Shown: positions 20,449-34,133, counted from the first letter of the stretch. The stretch is 64,000 nt of DNA from Adiantum capillus-veneris (GCA_014529385.2 CM043964.1:133026420-133090419), one strand, 5' to 3'. A program made the numbers and translations. The notes: a model not told the origin generated them from the letters alone.

Positions 20449-23400
20449 ATGGCTCACAATAATCAAGAGAGTAGAATGAACATAGATAGTTTTGATTTTG
20501 CACATGAAGGTGCTAATGATGATGCTCCCATGTTTGTGAATTATCTCGTCACTAGGTTACAGCAAGCTATGGGCAACCCTGTTTTGCAAGCCGAAGTTAC
20601 TCAACAACTTCGTGCTTATGGAATTTCCCTTCCTCTCCAAGAGGAGAGAGAGCTTAGGAGGCCTCTTGAAGAGACCCCCAAAAGAAGACTCTCTCCCATT
20701 AGAGAGGAGGAACCCAAGGAGCAAGAAAGCAATGAAAGTTTAAGTTCCTCTGAAGATGTGGCTCCACGAAGACGGCGGTCTAGACGATCGTCTACTCCTC
20801 CCAAGAGGAAAAGAGAAACCCATAGTCCTTCTCCTCATCACTCTGAAAGGCAAGAGAGGAAACAAAGGAAGAAAAGGGCTAGGAAGAGGTCACCCTCTTC
20901 TCCTTCTTCTTCACCTTCCTCCTCTTCCTATGAAAGTTATGGCTATTCTCCTAGAGAATACAAGAAGGGAGGACATCGCAAATCATTTCCTGCATGGCGA
21001 AGGTCACAAAAGCTAAAGAAGTTCAAGGAGGGAGGAAAGAGTATCTCTTTTCTCACCTACGATGGCACCTTTGGTGCTACCGACAAAGTGTTGGCCTTCA
21101 TCCAGCAATTTGATGCGGCCTTTGGGGACGAGGGCTTTACAGAGTCCTCCAAGCTACGCCATGTAGCTATGCACTTCCAAAAATCAGCTCGTCAATGGTG
21201 GGCTAGCCTTTGTGGCAATGGAGAAGCCCCAAAGACATGGAAAACTCTACGAGTTTCCATCATGAAGCAATTTCTTCCAAGCGATACTAAAGATAAAGTT
21301 CTTACCGAATGGCGCGGCTTGAAGCTTCTCTCTCATGAGTCTATCAACAAGTATGTAGACAAGTTTTGGGATTTACATCTCAAAGCTACTGTCTTTCAAA
21401 AGATAGACTTTGCCGAGCAAAGACAGCAATTCTGTGCGGGATTACCTGAAGAGATGGCCGAATACATCAACTCTCAATGGCCCGGTACTATTACCGAAGT
21501 AATCCACCACACCATGGTTCCTTCACACATCAATTTCCATCAAGGGGCTAGACGTAATGTCAAACCCATGGAAAACAAAGATAAAAATGATGCAAAGGGG
21601 AGAACCAATGCTCAAAACAATTCCCCAGTCACTTCCAACAACAACAACAACAATCGGTCCAAGGAGAAAGGAGTTTACAAAGGTAAAAAAAAACTCTCTC
21701 CTGAAGATATTGAAGCTTTTTGCAAGGACCATAAGTGTTTCAAGTGTGGGGAGCAAGGACATGGCTATCGTTCTTGCCCCAAGAAGAATACTCGCAATGA
21801 GACTCCTAGGGCTTCCACCATCGAAGCTCCAAAAGAGGTCGCTCATTGCAAAGGATCATCACTCTCCTATGCTTGGGGAAAGGTAAGAGAGCATGATGCC
21901 TTCATCTTGTTTGACCCTGGCTCTACTCTCAACTTCATATCAATAGAGTTGGCCACCAAGTTGGGCATTCAAGCTTTTGAGATGGGAGATATAGTAGTGG
22001 CTGATGTAGATTTCAAGGGACAACAAGCCTCCGTTACTCCCTTGATTGGGAAGTTGAGGCTTCATGTCCAAAGCTATGTCGACAAAGAAGACTTCTTCAT
22101 CTCTCCTCTCCAACATCAGGATGTTATCCTAGGGGCACCATGGTTTGATCGCATGGCTGCCAACATGAAGTTCCCTGAAAGGAGAATTTACTTCACCTAC
22201 AGGGGAAAGAACATGTATATAGATGCTATTGAGCGTGGTTGCACTATTCCACTTGTAAATCCTCTTGCTTTTGATAAGTCAATGAAGAGCTCAGTTTCTG
22301 CGTACATGATTTTTGTCAAAGAGTCTCTAAAAGATACTAATGGTTCATCAAATGTAAATGATAGGAATCAAGAAGAGTTAGACTTATCTAATTTTCTAAA
22401 AGGATTCCAAGATGTGTTCATCGATGATATCCCTATGGACTTACCTCCAAAACGAGGGAATGATGACCATCGCATTGAGATCCTTCCTGGAAGCTCACCA
22501 CCTAACAAGCCTCCTTATCGAGTCTCACAAGCTCAACAAGAGGAGATCATGAGGCAAGTACAAGAGCTGGTAGACAAAGGGATGGTGAGGCCTAGTTCCT
22601 CTCCCTTTTGTTCTCCAGTCCTTTTAGTGCAAAAGAAAGATGGTACATACCGTATGTGTGTGGACTATCGAGCACTAACCCATATCACTATCAAAAACAG
22701 ATTTCCCGTACCTCGGGTAGAAGATCTGTTTGATAAGCTACAAGGCTCTACCTACTTTAGTAGGATTGACCTTAAGAGTGGCTATCATTAAATAAGGATA
22801 GTGGATGAAGATATCTTAAAGACCACGTTTCGCACAACGTTTGGTCTTTATGAATATCTAGTCATGCCTTTTGGCTTGACTAATGCACCAGCTACATTCA
22901 ATCGTTTAATGGAGAAAATTTTTAGACCATATCGCAAATTCACTGGAGTGTTCTTTGATGATATCATCATCTACTCCAAGTCTTTGGAGGAACATAAACA
23001 ACATCTCCAAGTGATTTTTCAAGCATTGAGAGAGAACAAGCTTTATCTAAACCAAAAGAAAAGCGAATTCTTCCTTCAAGAGATTCAATACCTAGGTCAT
23101 ATTATCTCTCACGATGGTATCCGTATGGATCCATCAAAGTTAGAGGTAATAAAATCACGGCCTAACCCAAGAAATCTACATGAGCTAAGAAGCTTTATTG
23201 GTATGTGCGCATACTATAGACGCTTCATAGCAAAATTCTCTCAAGTAGCAGGACCACTACACGACTTAACTAAGAAGAACGTTAAGTTTGTATGGACTGC
23301 TAAGGAGCAAAATGCTTTTGAAAAGCTCAAAGAGAAGCTTACTTCCCAACCAGCCCTCGTGCTTCCGGATCTCTCAAAGCCATTTGAGGTCCAATGTGAT

Positions 23401-25230
23401 GCTTGTGGAGATTGCCTTGGAGCAGTTTTGCTTCAAGAAGGGCATGCCATAGCATATGAGAGCCGAAGGCTCAATACTGATGAACGAGTCTTGGGCATTT
23501 ATGAGAAAGAGCTTTTAGCTGTTCTACATGCCCTAGACACATGGAAGCACTACCTATTGGGGACTCCATTTATCCTACGAACCGACCACCAAAGTCTCAA
23601 GTATTTCATGACGCAAACCAAGCTTTCCGACAAACAAATGAAGTGGGCAAATTTTCTTTCGCAATTTAATTTTCATATTGCTCACATAGCTGGTAGGCAC
23701 AATCAAGTTGCCGATGCACTTTCACGACGACCAAAAGTTAATGCGGTGTGTATAGCTACTCACAATGATCTATCCTCTATGATAGATGAGTATGCTACTG
23801 ACCCTGACTTTAGAGACATAATGTCAGCCCTTGCTTTGGGGAAGAAAGAGGAACCATTCACCTTGCAGGATGGTTATCTTCTCCATGGCAATAGGCTATG
23901 TGTTACCCATTCCCTTCGTGAGAAAGTTATGTATGAATCCCATGCTCCTCCATATGCGGGGCATAGAGGTATTCAACCTACTCTCCGAGGAGTGGAGACG
24001 TACTTCTATTGGCCTACCATGAAAGTGGACATACAAGAGTATGTTTCAAAATGTGTAGTATGCCAAAAAACCAAGTATGATAGAGGAAAGCAACCTGGAT
24101 TACTCCAGCCATTGCCTATTCCAAATTCACCATGGTAGAGTATATCCATGGATTTCATCTTTGGATTACCCAAGTCTATCCATGGGAATACAGGAATATG
24201 GACAATAGTCGACAGGTTTAGCAAGCAATTGCATTTTATTCCTGTCAAAAAGACTATTAAGGCACATCAAATGGCAACTCTCTTCATATCTCAGATTTTC
24301 AAGCACCATGGATTACCCACATCCATCGTGTCAGATAGAGATCCTAGAATGACCAGTAATTTCTGGAAAGGTCTCTTTGAAAATCTAGGAACAAGATTGA
24401 ATTTCTCTTCGGCCTATCACCCACAAACGGATGGCCAAAGTGAAATAGCCAATCTTACGATACTCGATCTACTCAAGACTTATGTTACCGAAATAGATCA
24501 ACGCTCATAGTGGGAAAAGTACTTACCTCTTGTAGAGTATGCCTACAATAATACTATATATACTTCTATGGGAAAAGCACCTTTCGAGATCATTGAGGGA
24601 AGGCCTAAAAGTCCCTTGCTACTCAAAGTACATGGGAAGATCTTCGCCGCCGATGAGTATAGCCGTGACCTACAAGAATCTTTTCAAAAGATTAGGGAGG
24701 CTATATCCATCTCTCAACAAAGGCAAAACGTTGCTGCTGATAAGCACAGAAGAGCCTTAATGTTCAAAGAAAATGATTGGGTCTTACTCAAGTTTCCTAA
24801 GGCTCGACTAAGGCAAACGACCGGCAAAAATCCTACGGGCCATCAAAAGTATTATGCTAAACTAGCAAAAAGATACTATGGTCCTTTCCAAATCTTGAAG
24901 CCCATCAATGAGACGGCTTATCAACTCAAGTTGCCCAAACATTGGCTTATACACAATGCCTTTCATGTAAGCCTACTTAAGCCCTACAAAGGAGAGCCAC
25001 CAACTGAACCAATTATTGAAGACCCTCCCGAAGTTGAAGACCAAGAAGAGGTGCTACAACCCGAAGCTGTCCTTCGGCATGAAGACAAGGTACTACGACA
25101 TGGTAAGATTATCCAACGGTATCTTATTGAGTTCAAAAATTATCCTTTTGAAGATGCTAGATGGATGCAAGGAGTACAACTTAAGGATAGTATGAACCTT
25201 GTCAATGCTTACAATGCTACATTAGAGTAA
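20449..25230 (+). pseudogene. Gag-Pol polyprotein of chromovirus C with three nonsense codons
   Basis: One frame runs from 20449 to 25230, interrupted by TAA at 22789-22791, TAG at 24136-24138 and TAG at 24508-24510. Order: an Arg/Ser-rich basic region (residues 101-160); gag core (205-345); zinc knuckle C430-C433-H438-C443; protease FDPGS with Asp 489; RT with VDYRAL, MPFGLTNAP and FFDDI (Asp 837-838); RNase H (FEVQCDACGDCLGAVL...TDHQSLKYF); integrase HHCC (HRGIQ...CVVCQ) and DDE core (MDFIFGLP, SDRDPRM, TDGQSE); then a C-terminal chromodomain-like segment (EDKVLRHGKIIQRYLIEFKN). The chromodomain-like tail places it in the chromoviruses. D keeps Gln at the first stop position and Glu and Gln codons at the other two, so the stops are private to C. 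Confidence 0.9.
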
Positions 25231-25577
25231 GCAAATGTACAAATTTCTTTTAAATGACTCATGTTTTTGGTCTTATAAGACTAGTCCTCTTTTTGATTGT
25301 GCAGAAAGTTAACTACTATGCATGCTTACAATCATGTTTGTGATGACAACGTCTCTCAAACACCAAGTAGAATTTGTCACTCTACTCTGGGAGAATGAAA
25401 TGGACTAAAGAGCTGACATGCTTGCGGCAGCTACATCTTCCAAGCACCAAATGGATTAGTTATCCATCTTGGAAAGATGTCGTAGGGTAAAAAGGGATCC
25501 TCTACCCGCTAAGTAAAATTGACTAATGACTAAGACTTTATCTCTTCTACCTCATAGTCGAGGACGACAATGATTTC
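25231..25577 (+). other. Non-coding segment between pol and the polypurine tract of C
   Basis: 347 bp without a gene. The reverse complement of 25419-25485 matches the D flank at 17811-17877 next to CACTA A, which locates the CACTA insertion in D about 250 bp beyond the pol stop. Confidence 0.7.
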
Positions 25578-25590
25578 AAGAGAGAGGTAA
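25578..25590 (+). other. Polypurine tract of element C
   Basis: aagagagaggtaa lies immediately before the 3' LTR start tgtcatc, after the sequence gaggacgac that usually ends Ty3 internal regions. Confidence 0.75.
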
Positions 25591-26222
25591 TGTCATCAAA
25601 TCTAATATCAGACCAACCCAAATGATTTTCTCATATTAAACTGATCATTTAATGTGGGAGAACAAACGGGAACAAGGGTTAAGATATAAATGATGTTATA
25701 GATCTATTTAAACACGGGGCCAATGGTAAAGGGGCCCATATGAGAAAAGGTCTATCAAAGAGAAAGGCTAACTAATGGAGCAAAAGAACTTAGGGTTGTC
25801 TTCATTAAAGCCTCCAAAGGTAAGTGTTAAAAGCTTTAGCACATAGTCTTTAAAATTTTACTCTTTAGTCACTAAAGTCCAAGCAGGCAAGGGGGTAGCT
25901 TGCTTAAGCTAGGGCTATGCTTAAGCAGGGGGGCTGCTTGCTTACCAAGTTCAAAATACATTCTATTCAGGAGGGGGCGAGCCCTACAAGGGGGGGGGGG
26001 GGGGGGGGGGGGGGGTAGATAGTAAGTGAGCACCTCACCAAGGACCCATACCCTTATGAAAGGAAAGGGGCCACTTGTCAAGTGTAGAGACACACTACTC
26101 AAGCAGGTAGGGGGTGTGCTTAAGCAAGGGCTGTGCTTAAGCAAGGGGGGTGCTAGCTTAGCCTCACAATGAGAAAGAAGGACACTCTTCAAGAGGCTAC
26201 ACACCTTGCCCAATAGGAGCCC

Positions 26223-26273
<51 letters not shown>

Positions 26274-27016
26274 GAGTCTACCACAAGCTCTCTCTCATTC
26301 ATTCTTCCCTTCACACACTCTTGTGAAGCAAGGATTCCATCTCCTTCTCCAAGCTTGAGAAGTTGAGTGCCTACTACCACAAGCTCTTGGCTATGGATGC
26401 AAATCCACAGAAGAGAATGCTTATGCTTGCTTACCAATCTCTCTAATCTCCATTAACTCTATGCTAATCTATGCTACAAGAGCTATGAGTGATTATGTGC
26501 AAGGGGTTATTTCTTTCTAGTAGAGCTACTTCTACTTCTCTCTTCTTCCTCACTCCCTGCTAGCTCTCCTCACCTTTCATGGTGTTTGAGGTCTTGGGAT
26601 TGAGGCTGGGCATTTTTCAAGCTCATGCTAATCATGTTTATTGTTGTAGTTATGTTAATGCTTGGTGAGTGAAGCTTACCATCTTCATCTCATCAAGAAG
26701 GTCTCAAGGAACACAAACAGTTGTATTGTAAACAAGTCTTCCGTCATGGAAGAATCTATAATACAAATGCCTATTGGAGGGGGGACCGGCTCCAACTAAT
26801 CCGGTCCTCTATTGGTGTCAATTTCTCTAAACTCTCACTCTCTTTTACAAGTATTGATCATGCCATGTTAATGAAGTAATGTGTTAAGTGTTGCTCTCTC
26901 TATCCAAGCACTTTCTTTCTCACTATACATCTACACACTAAAGAATACCCAAGGAAATGCTCAATATGTTATTTAGTTTACGCTTCAACTCAAGTTAAAA
27001 GGCTAATTCCATTACA
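25591..27016 (+). repeat. 3' LTR of element C
   Basis: It starts tgtcatcaaatc and ends ccattaca. A 26-G run occupies 25990-26015, where the 5' LTR has 9 G, and (CT)n is expanded at about 26225-26268. Confidence 0.9.
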
Positions 27017-30000
27017 CTCAGCGACGATGAAGATCTTCCCATGTACTTTAAGTAGCAATGGACTTTTAGGTCTTCCCTCAATTATTTCAGAAGGTGCTTT
27101 TCCTGTAGAAGTATGTACAATATTATTGTACGCATACTCTACAAGAGGTAAGTACTTTTCCCATTGTGAGCGTTGATCTACTTTGGTAACATAAGTCTTT
27201 AGTAGATCGAGTATTGTAAGATTGGCTATCTCACTTTGGCCATCCGTTTGTGAGTGATAGACCAAAGAGAAATTCAATTTTGTTCCTAGATTTTTCAAGA
27301 GACCTTTCTAGAAACTATTGGTCATTCTAGGATCTCTATCTGACACGATGGATGTTGGCAATCCATGGTGTTTGAAAATCTGTGATATGAAGAGAGTTGC
27401 CATTTGGTGTGTCTTAATAGTCTTTTGACAAGAATAAAGTGCGTTTGCTTGCTAAACCTGTCGACTATCATCCATATTTCTATATTCCCATGGATAGACT
27501 TGGATAATCCAAATATAAAATCCATGGATATACTCTCCCATGGTGAATTTGGGATGGGCAATTGCTCCAGTTATCCAGGTTGCTTCCCTCTATCATACTT
27601 GGTATTTTGGCATACCACACATTTTGAAACATACTCTTGTATGTCCACTTTCATGGTAGGCCAATAGAAATATGTATCTACTCCTCAGAGAGTAGGTTGA
27701 ATGCCTCTATGCCCCGCATAGGGAGGAGCATGGGATTCATACATGACTTTCTCACAACGGGAGTGGGTAACACATAGCCTATTGCCGTGGAAGAGATGAC
27801 CATCCTGCAAGGTGAATGGTTCCTCTTTCTTCCCCAAAGCAAGGACTAACATTATGTCTCTATAGTCAGGGTCAGCAGCATACTCATCTATCGTAGAAGA
27901 TAGATCATTGTGAGTAGCTTTAAACACCACATTAACTTTTGGTCGTCGTGAAAGTACAATAGCCACTTGAAAATATGAAAATTAAATTGCGAAAGAAAAT
28001 TTTCCCACCTCATTTGTTTGTCGGAAAGCTTGGTTAGCGTCATGAAGTACTTGAGACTTTGGTGGTCGGTTTCTAGAATAAATGGAGTCCCCAATAAATA
28101 GTGCTTCCATGTGTCTAGGGCATATAGAATAGCTAAAATCTCTTTCTCATTAATTCCTAATATCCATTCATCCGCATTGAGCATGTGGCTCTCATATGCT
28201 GTGGCATGCCCTTCTTGAAGCAAGAATGCTCCAAGGCAATCACCACAAGCATCACATTGGGATGGCTTTGAGAGATCCATAAGCTTGAGGAGTGGTTGGG
28301 AGGTAAGCTTCCTTTTGAGCATGTCAAAATAATTTTTCTCCTTAGTAGTCCATGAATACTTAATGTTCTTCTTTGTTAAGTCATGTACTGGTCCTGCTAT
28401 TTGAGAAAATCTAGCTATGAAGCATCTATAGCATGCACACATGCCAAAAATCTTCTTAGCTCATGTAGATTCCTTGGATTAGGCCATGCTTTTATTACCT
28501 CTAACTTCGATGGATCCATCCGGATACCATCTTGAGAGATAATTTGACATAAGTATTGAATCTCTTGAAGGAAAAATTCGCTTTTCTTTCGGTTGAGAAG
28601 AAGCTTGTTCTCCCTCAATGCTTGAAAAATCACTTGGAGATGTTGCTTGTGTTCCTCCAAGGACTTGGAGTAGATGATGATATCATCAAAGAACACTCCA
28701 TTGAATTTGCGGTAGGGTCTAAAGATTTTTTGCATTAGACGATTGCACATGGCTGGTGCATTATTCAAGCCAAAAGGCATGACTAGATATTCAAAAAGGC
28801 CAAACGTTGTACGAAACACGGTCTTTAGGATATCTTCATCCACTATCCTTATTTGATGATAGCCACTTTTAAGGTCAATCCTACTGAAGTAGGTAGAGCC
28901 TTGTAGCTTATCAAACAGATCTTCTTCCCAAGGAATGGGAAATCTCTTTTTGATAGTGATATGGTTTAGTGCTCAATAGTCCATACATATACGATATGTA
29001 CCATCTTTCTTTTGCACTAAAAAGATTGGAGAACAAAAGGGAGAGGAGCTATGCCTCACCATCCCTTTGTCAACCAATTCTTGTACTTGCCTCATGATCT
29101 CCTCTTGTTGAGCTTGGGAAAGTCGATAAGGAGGCTTGCTAGGCGGTGAGATTCCTTGGAGAAGCTCAATTCGATGGTCATCATCCCCTCTTTTTGGAGG
29201 TAAGTCCATAGGGATATCATCGATGAACACATCTTAAAATCCTTTTAGAAAATTAGACAAATCTAACTCTTCTTAATTCTTACCATTTATATTTGATGAA
29301 ACAATAAAACCTGTTAGGGATTCTTTGACAAAAATTATGTACGTAGAAACTGAGCTCTTCATTGATTTATAAAAAAACAACAGGATTTACAAGTGGTATG
29401 GTACGACCAGGTTCCCTAACATCTATATACATGTTCTTTCCCCCTGCAAGTGAAGTAGATTCTCCTTTCAAGGAGCTTCATGTTGGTAGCCATGCGGTTA
29501 AACCATGGAGCCCCTAGGATAGCATCGTCATGTTGGAGAGGAGAGAAGAAAAAGGCTTCTTTGTCGACATAGCTTTGGACATGGAGCCTCAACTTCCCAA
29601 TCAAGGGAGTAACAAAGGCTCGCTGTCCCTTGAAAGCAGTGTTGGCCATTACGGCATCTCCCATCTTGAAAGCTTGAATGTCCAACTTGGTGGCCAAATC
29701 CGTTGATATGAAGTTGTGAATAGAGCCAGGGTCAAACAAGATGAAGGCATCATGCTCCCTTACCTTTCCCCAAGCATAGGAGAGAGGTGCACCTTTGCAA
29801 TGAGCATCCTCTTTCGGAGCTTTCATGGTGGAAGCTCTAAAAGTCTCATTGCGATTATTTCTCTTGGGGCAAGAATGATAGCCATGTCCTTGCTCCCCAC
29901 ACTTAAAACATTTATGGTCCTTGCGAAAAGCTTCAAGATCTTCATGAGAGAGTTTGTTTTCACCTTTGTAAACTCCCTTCTCCATGGACCGATTGTTGTT

Positions 30001-31600
30001 GTTGTTGTTTTTGGAATTGCCTTGGGAAGAATTTTGGGCATTGGTTTTCCCGTTTGCATCATTTTTGTCTTTGTTTTCCATGGGCTTGACATACCGTCTA
30101 GCCCCTTGTTGGAAATTGATACACTAAGCAACCATGGTGTGATGGATTACTTTGATGATAGAATCGGGCCGTTGAGAGTTAACGTATTTGGCCATCTCTT
30201 CAGGTAAACCTGCACAGAATTGTTGCTTTTGCTTGGCGAAGCCTATCTTTTGGAAGACAATAGCCTTGAGATGTAAATCCCAAAATTTGTCTACATATTT
30301 GTGGATAGACTCATGAGAGAGGAGATTCAAACTACGCCATTCACTAAGAACTTTGCACTTTGCATCGCTTGCAAGGAATTGCTTCATGATGGAAACTCGT
30401 AGAGTTTTCCATGTCTTTGGGGCTTCGCCAATGCCATGAAGGCTAGCCACCATTGACGAGAAAATTTCTGGAAGTGCATAGCTACATGGTGTATCTTGGA
30501 GGACTCCGTGAAGCCCTCGTCTCCAAAGGCCACATCAAATTGTTGGATGAAGGACAATACTTTTTCATGGCACCAAAGGTGCCATCATAGGTGAGAAAAG
30601 AGATACTCTTTTCTCCCTCTTTGAACTTCTTGAGCTTTTGTGACCTTTGCCATGTAGGGTATGATTAACGATGTACTCCCCTCTTGTAGTCTCTAGGAGA
30701 ATAATCATATCTTTCATCAGAAGAGGAGGAAGGTGAAGAAGAAGGAGAAGAGGGTGACCTCTTTCTTGGCCTTTCTTCCTTTGTTTCCTCTCTCCCCTTT
30801 TTGAGTGACAAGGAGAAGAACTGTGGGTTGGACGTTTCCTCTCGGGAGGAGTTGGCAATCCGCCGTTTTCATGGGGCCACATCTTCATAAAAACTTAAAG
30901 TTTCATTACTTTCTTGCTCTTTGGATTCCTCCTCTTGTATGGGAGAGAGTCTTCTTTTGGGGGTCTCTTCAAGAGGCCTCCTAAGCTCTCTCTTCTCTTG
31001 GAGAGGAAAGGAGATCCCATAAATGCAAAGTTGTTGAGTAACTTCAGCTTGCAAAGCAGGGTTGCCCATAGCTTACTGCAAGCTAGTGACAAGATAATTG
31101 ACAAACATGGGGGCATCATAATTAGCACCTTCATGTGCAAAATTGAAGTTATCGATGTTCATTCTAATCTCATGGTTATTGTCAGCCATATTAACAAAAT
31201 CTGTGTACAAAATTAGTGGATGCTTTGGCAATTCAAAACCTTAGTTTCCACTCCTCTTAGCCTTTGAAAATCGGCACTTATCTACACCCACGGCTCGAAG
31301 TGGTTAATTATAGAGAGTAGTGGAGTGGGTCTAATATTGCAGAATTGTCGAGGGATGGCTCCTTTCGGACTTCTTATGGCTCAATAATGGTAAAGCCGTA
31401 GGCGAGTCTAAAAAAACCCCATTGTTAAGTCAAAATCTCCTGAGGTGTGCACCATATCCTACATAGTGGGGTCAACAAAATCGATAATAGATTCCAATCC
31501 CACTTACCCTAATATAGTTAACAAAATCAACCATTTATAGGCTACTTAAGGACCTCTCTTCTTAAGCAAGAAAAGAAAAAACCAAATGCTCTGATACCAA
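27017..31600 (-). pseudogene. Gag-pol of chromovirus D (main fragment), many frameshifts
   Basis: This reverse-oriented relative of C is read from about 31186 down to 27017. Pieces: gag N-terminus (31186-30870); gag core (30453-30124, [15 protein letters not shown]); zinc knuckle [14 protein letters not shown] and protease FDPGS (30081-29416); RT (29230-28415, with MPFGLNNAP and FFDDI); RNase H (28442-27888); integrase zinc region (about 27966-27600) and DDE core (27561-27030). Stops and frameshifts separate the pieces. C is inserted just after HGKIF; the rest of pol is at 17811-18639. The primer site (tggtatcagagc, minus strand) is at 31588-31599. Confidence 0.9.
31588..31599 (-). other. Primer binding site of element D (initiator tRNA-Met)
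   Basis: The minus strand reads tggtatcagagc, one base from the LTR end ccattaca. Confidence 0.85.
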
Positions 31601-33143
31601 TGTAATGGCCCATGAACTTTGAGAGTAGTGGAAATTAGGGATAGCACTTTTTTGGAAATACTTTGTGAGCATAGAGGGTGAACTTAATTGATGGTAGGAA
31701 CATAAACATAGCATTAGTTAACTTGGCATAAACAATACTTTTGCAAGAGAGAGAGTTTAGAGAATATGACAACAATTGAGGACCGAATTTACATGTAGGA
31801 TGCATCACAAGCAACAAGGGTAGTCTTGGGACAAGTGTCCCCCTTTCCCCTTTGAGAGACAGGACTTGATAAATACAAAAATAATTAACTAAATCCACTA
31901 AATTATCATTGGACCCCATGGAAGGCCAACCAATAGGCTTTAGGCACACCATGAGGGCAACATGAGGAGGAGCTTGACAAGTGTGCCTTTTGCTTTATTT
32001 GTACCAAGCTTGCCTTGTGCGAGGGTGTGTGTGTTCACTCTCATCCCCCTAGCTTTAGGGCTCACCCCCTCTCTTGTAGTGATGGGATTTGACATTTTGG
32101 ACACCTTACCCCAAAGCACCTTAGTCAGCAAAAATGAAAAAGCACCTCAAGCCTCGATAGTGTTCCCACAAGCACCTCAGGCTCCCTAGTCGGCAAGCAC
32201 CTCGAGCATCTTAGTCATCAAGCACGAAGCACCTTAGTCTTCAAGCATGACAAGCACCTCAAGCATCTAAGTCAGCAAGCACGACAAGCACATCAAGCTT
32301 GGGCCAGGTTCACACCTCAAGCTCAGCCCTAGATTACCTAAAACCAAAGGACTTTCTAACACTAACCTTTGGAGGTCTTTAAGGAAGCTAATCCTATGGT
32401 CTTTAAGCTCCATTAGCTATCCTTGGTCTTTGAGAGGCCATCTCTCATTTGATAAATACAAAAAAATTTAATTAAATCCACTAAATTATCATTGGACCCC
32501 ATGGAAGGCCGACCAATAGGCTTTAGGCACACCACGAGGGCAACATGAGGAGGAGCTTGACTGAGTGTTCCTTTTGCTTTCTATGTACCAATCTTGCCTT
32601 GTGTGAGGGTGTGTGTGTTCTCTTCATCCCCCTAGATTTAGGGCTCACCCCCTCTCTTGTAGGGATGGGATTTGACTTTTTGGACACATTACCCCCAAGC
32701 ACCTTAGTCAGCAAGCATGACAAAGCACCTCAGGCTCCCTAGTCGGCGGCAAGCACCTCAAGCATCTTAGCCATCAAGCACGATAAGCACCTCAAGCACC
32801 TTAGTCATCAAGCACGACAAGCACCTCAGCATCTTAGTCAGTAAGCACGACAAGCACGCTTGGGTCGGGTTCCCACCTCAAGCTTAGCCCTAGCTTACCT
32901 AAAATCAAAGGACTTTTTAACACTAACCTTTGGAGGTCTTTAATAAAGCTAATCCTAAGGTCTTTAAGCTCCATTAGCTATCCTTGCTCTTTGTGGACCC
33001 CTTTACCATTGGCCCCGTGTTGAGATAGATCTAAAAGCACACGTCTATATTATAATTCTCGTTCCTGTTTATTCTTCCACATTAAATGATCAATTTAATA
33101 TGAGAAAATCATTTGGGTTGGTTAGATATTAGATTTTACGACA
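31601..33143 (-). repeat. 5' LTR of element D with an internal tandem duplication
   Basis: The outer end (33143) reads tgtcgtaaaatctaat on the minus strand, like the C LTR start, and the inner end reads ccattaca before the primer site. The middle differs strongly from C. A block of about 580 bp is present twice (about 31870-32450 and 32452-33000), both starting ataaatacaaaaa and containing ggctttaggcacacca and runs of the motif agcacctcaagc. The 3' LTR is not in the window. Confidence 0.8.
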
Positions 33144-34133
33144 ACACCTGCAATACTTTTTTTTCTTTTTGGATTAGTTACATCATGTTCGATAAGCTTA
33201 TATGTCATGGCAGTTATTTTGGATGATTGCTGGCCTAATGTTCTTGGGAAGAATGATGTTCTTTGGCTAGTGTTTGATTAGGACAATCAGATTTCACCTA
33301 CTTTTGGTTGTCATCTTACTGATGTCGGTCATCCTACTGACAATGGGTTGCTATAATTGGGGAGGCTATATATATATCTTAGTAATTTTGATAATTGTTA
33401 AAAAGAAATTCTTTGTTAAACTTTTGTATCATTCTTTGACTGTTTCAGACTGTAGTGCTTGGACATATGCTTGAAACATAAACCTGGCCTACTATGCTAC
33501 TGGTCTTGAGTTGTGCTTGACCTTGGTATGAATTGCTAAGACCTACTAGCATGGTTCATACTCTCAGCTGGTTAGTGGTGTTTATTGGATTTCGTAGTGT
33601 AGTCCTAGCTCTCAAATCTGACTGAGTGTATGATTAGTTATTTGGATTCTGGCTCTTGCTGGCTTTTTACTGATTCTGACTCTTGAAACAAGGATTTTTC
33701 CCGACCTAGATTTTGACGGGTTTCTCTCATCTGATAGTTTGTTGCACATCAACATTGGCTCTAGGGAAACTTTTTTGATAATATTTTGATACTATTTGGC
33801 TACCAATCTACTCATGCAGTCACGTTTCGGATTGATGGATTGACACTAACCTCTCTTTAACTACCCAAATATGGGAGGTAGTTGGGTTATGGTTAAATTT
33901 TTGGCACTCTGACAAAAAAATGTGATTGCTACGTGTGGTTTGCTGGCTCGGATTTGGTTCTAATGATTCAGATATGGTCGACTTAAGTTTCAGCTCATCA
34001 GTTTACAATACTTTGCTTTAGCTTTCCTTAGTTATAACTATTAGACACAGCCTGTCTATTAATTTCCTAAGTTGACTTTAGATATACTCTCTCCATCTTA
34101 GAAGTTTTTGTCCCAATATTTGAATGGCTCAAC

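Larger units (their letters stand above)
18640..27016 (+). mobile_element. Ty3 chromovirus C, complete with two LTRs
   Basis: LTRs lie at 18640-20034 and 25591-27016, with an initiator-Met primer site at 20036-20047, gag-pol at 20449-25230 and a polypurine tract at 25578-25590. It is inserted in the reverse-oriented relative D. The flanking bases are ctcat on the left (18635-18639) and ctcag on the right (27017-27021), so a 4-5 bp target duplication with one possible mismatch. The LTRs are very similar by eye, differing mainly in scattered substitutions and microsatellite and G-run lengths, suggesting a fairly recent insertion. Three nonsense codons make this copy non-autonomous. Confidence 0.9.

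Noticed and set aside
26990-27298. Independent integrase gene at 27 kb
   Set aside because: It is the D pol interrupted by element C, continuing at 18639.
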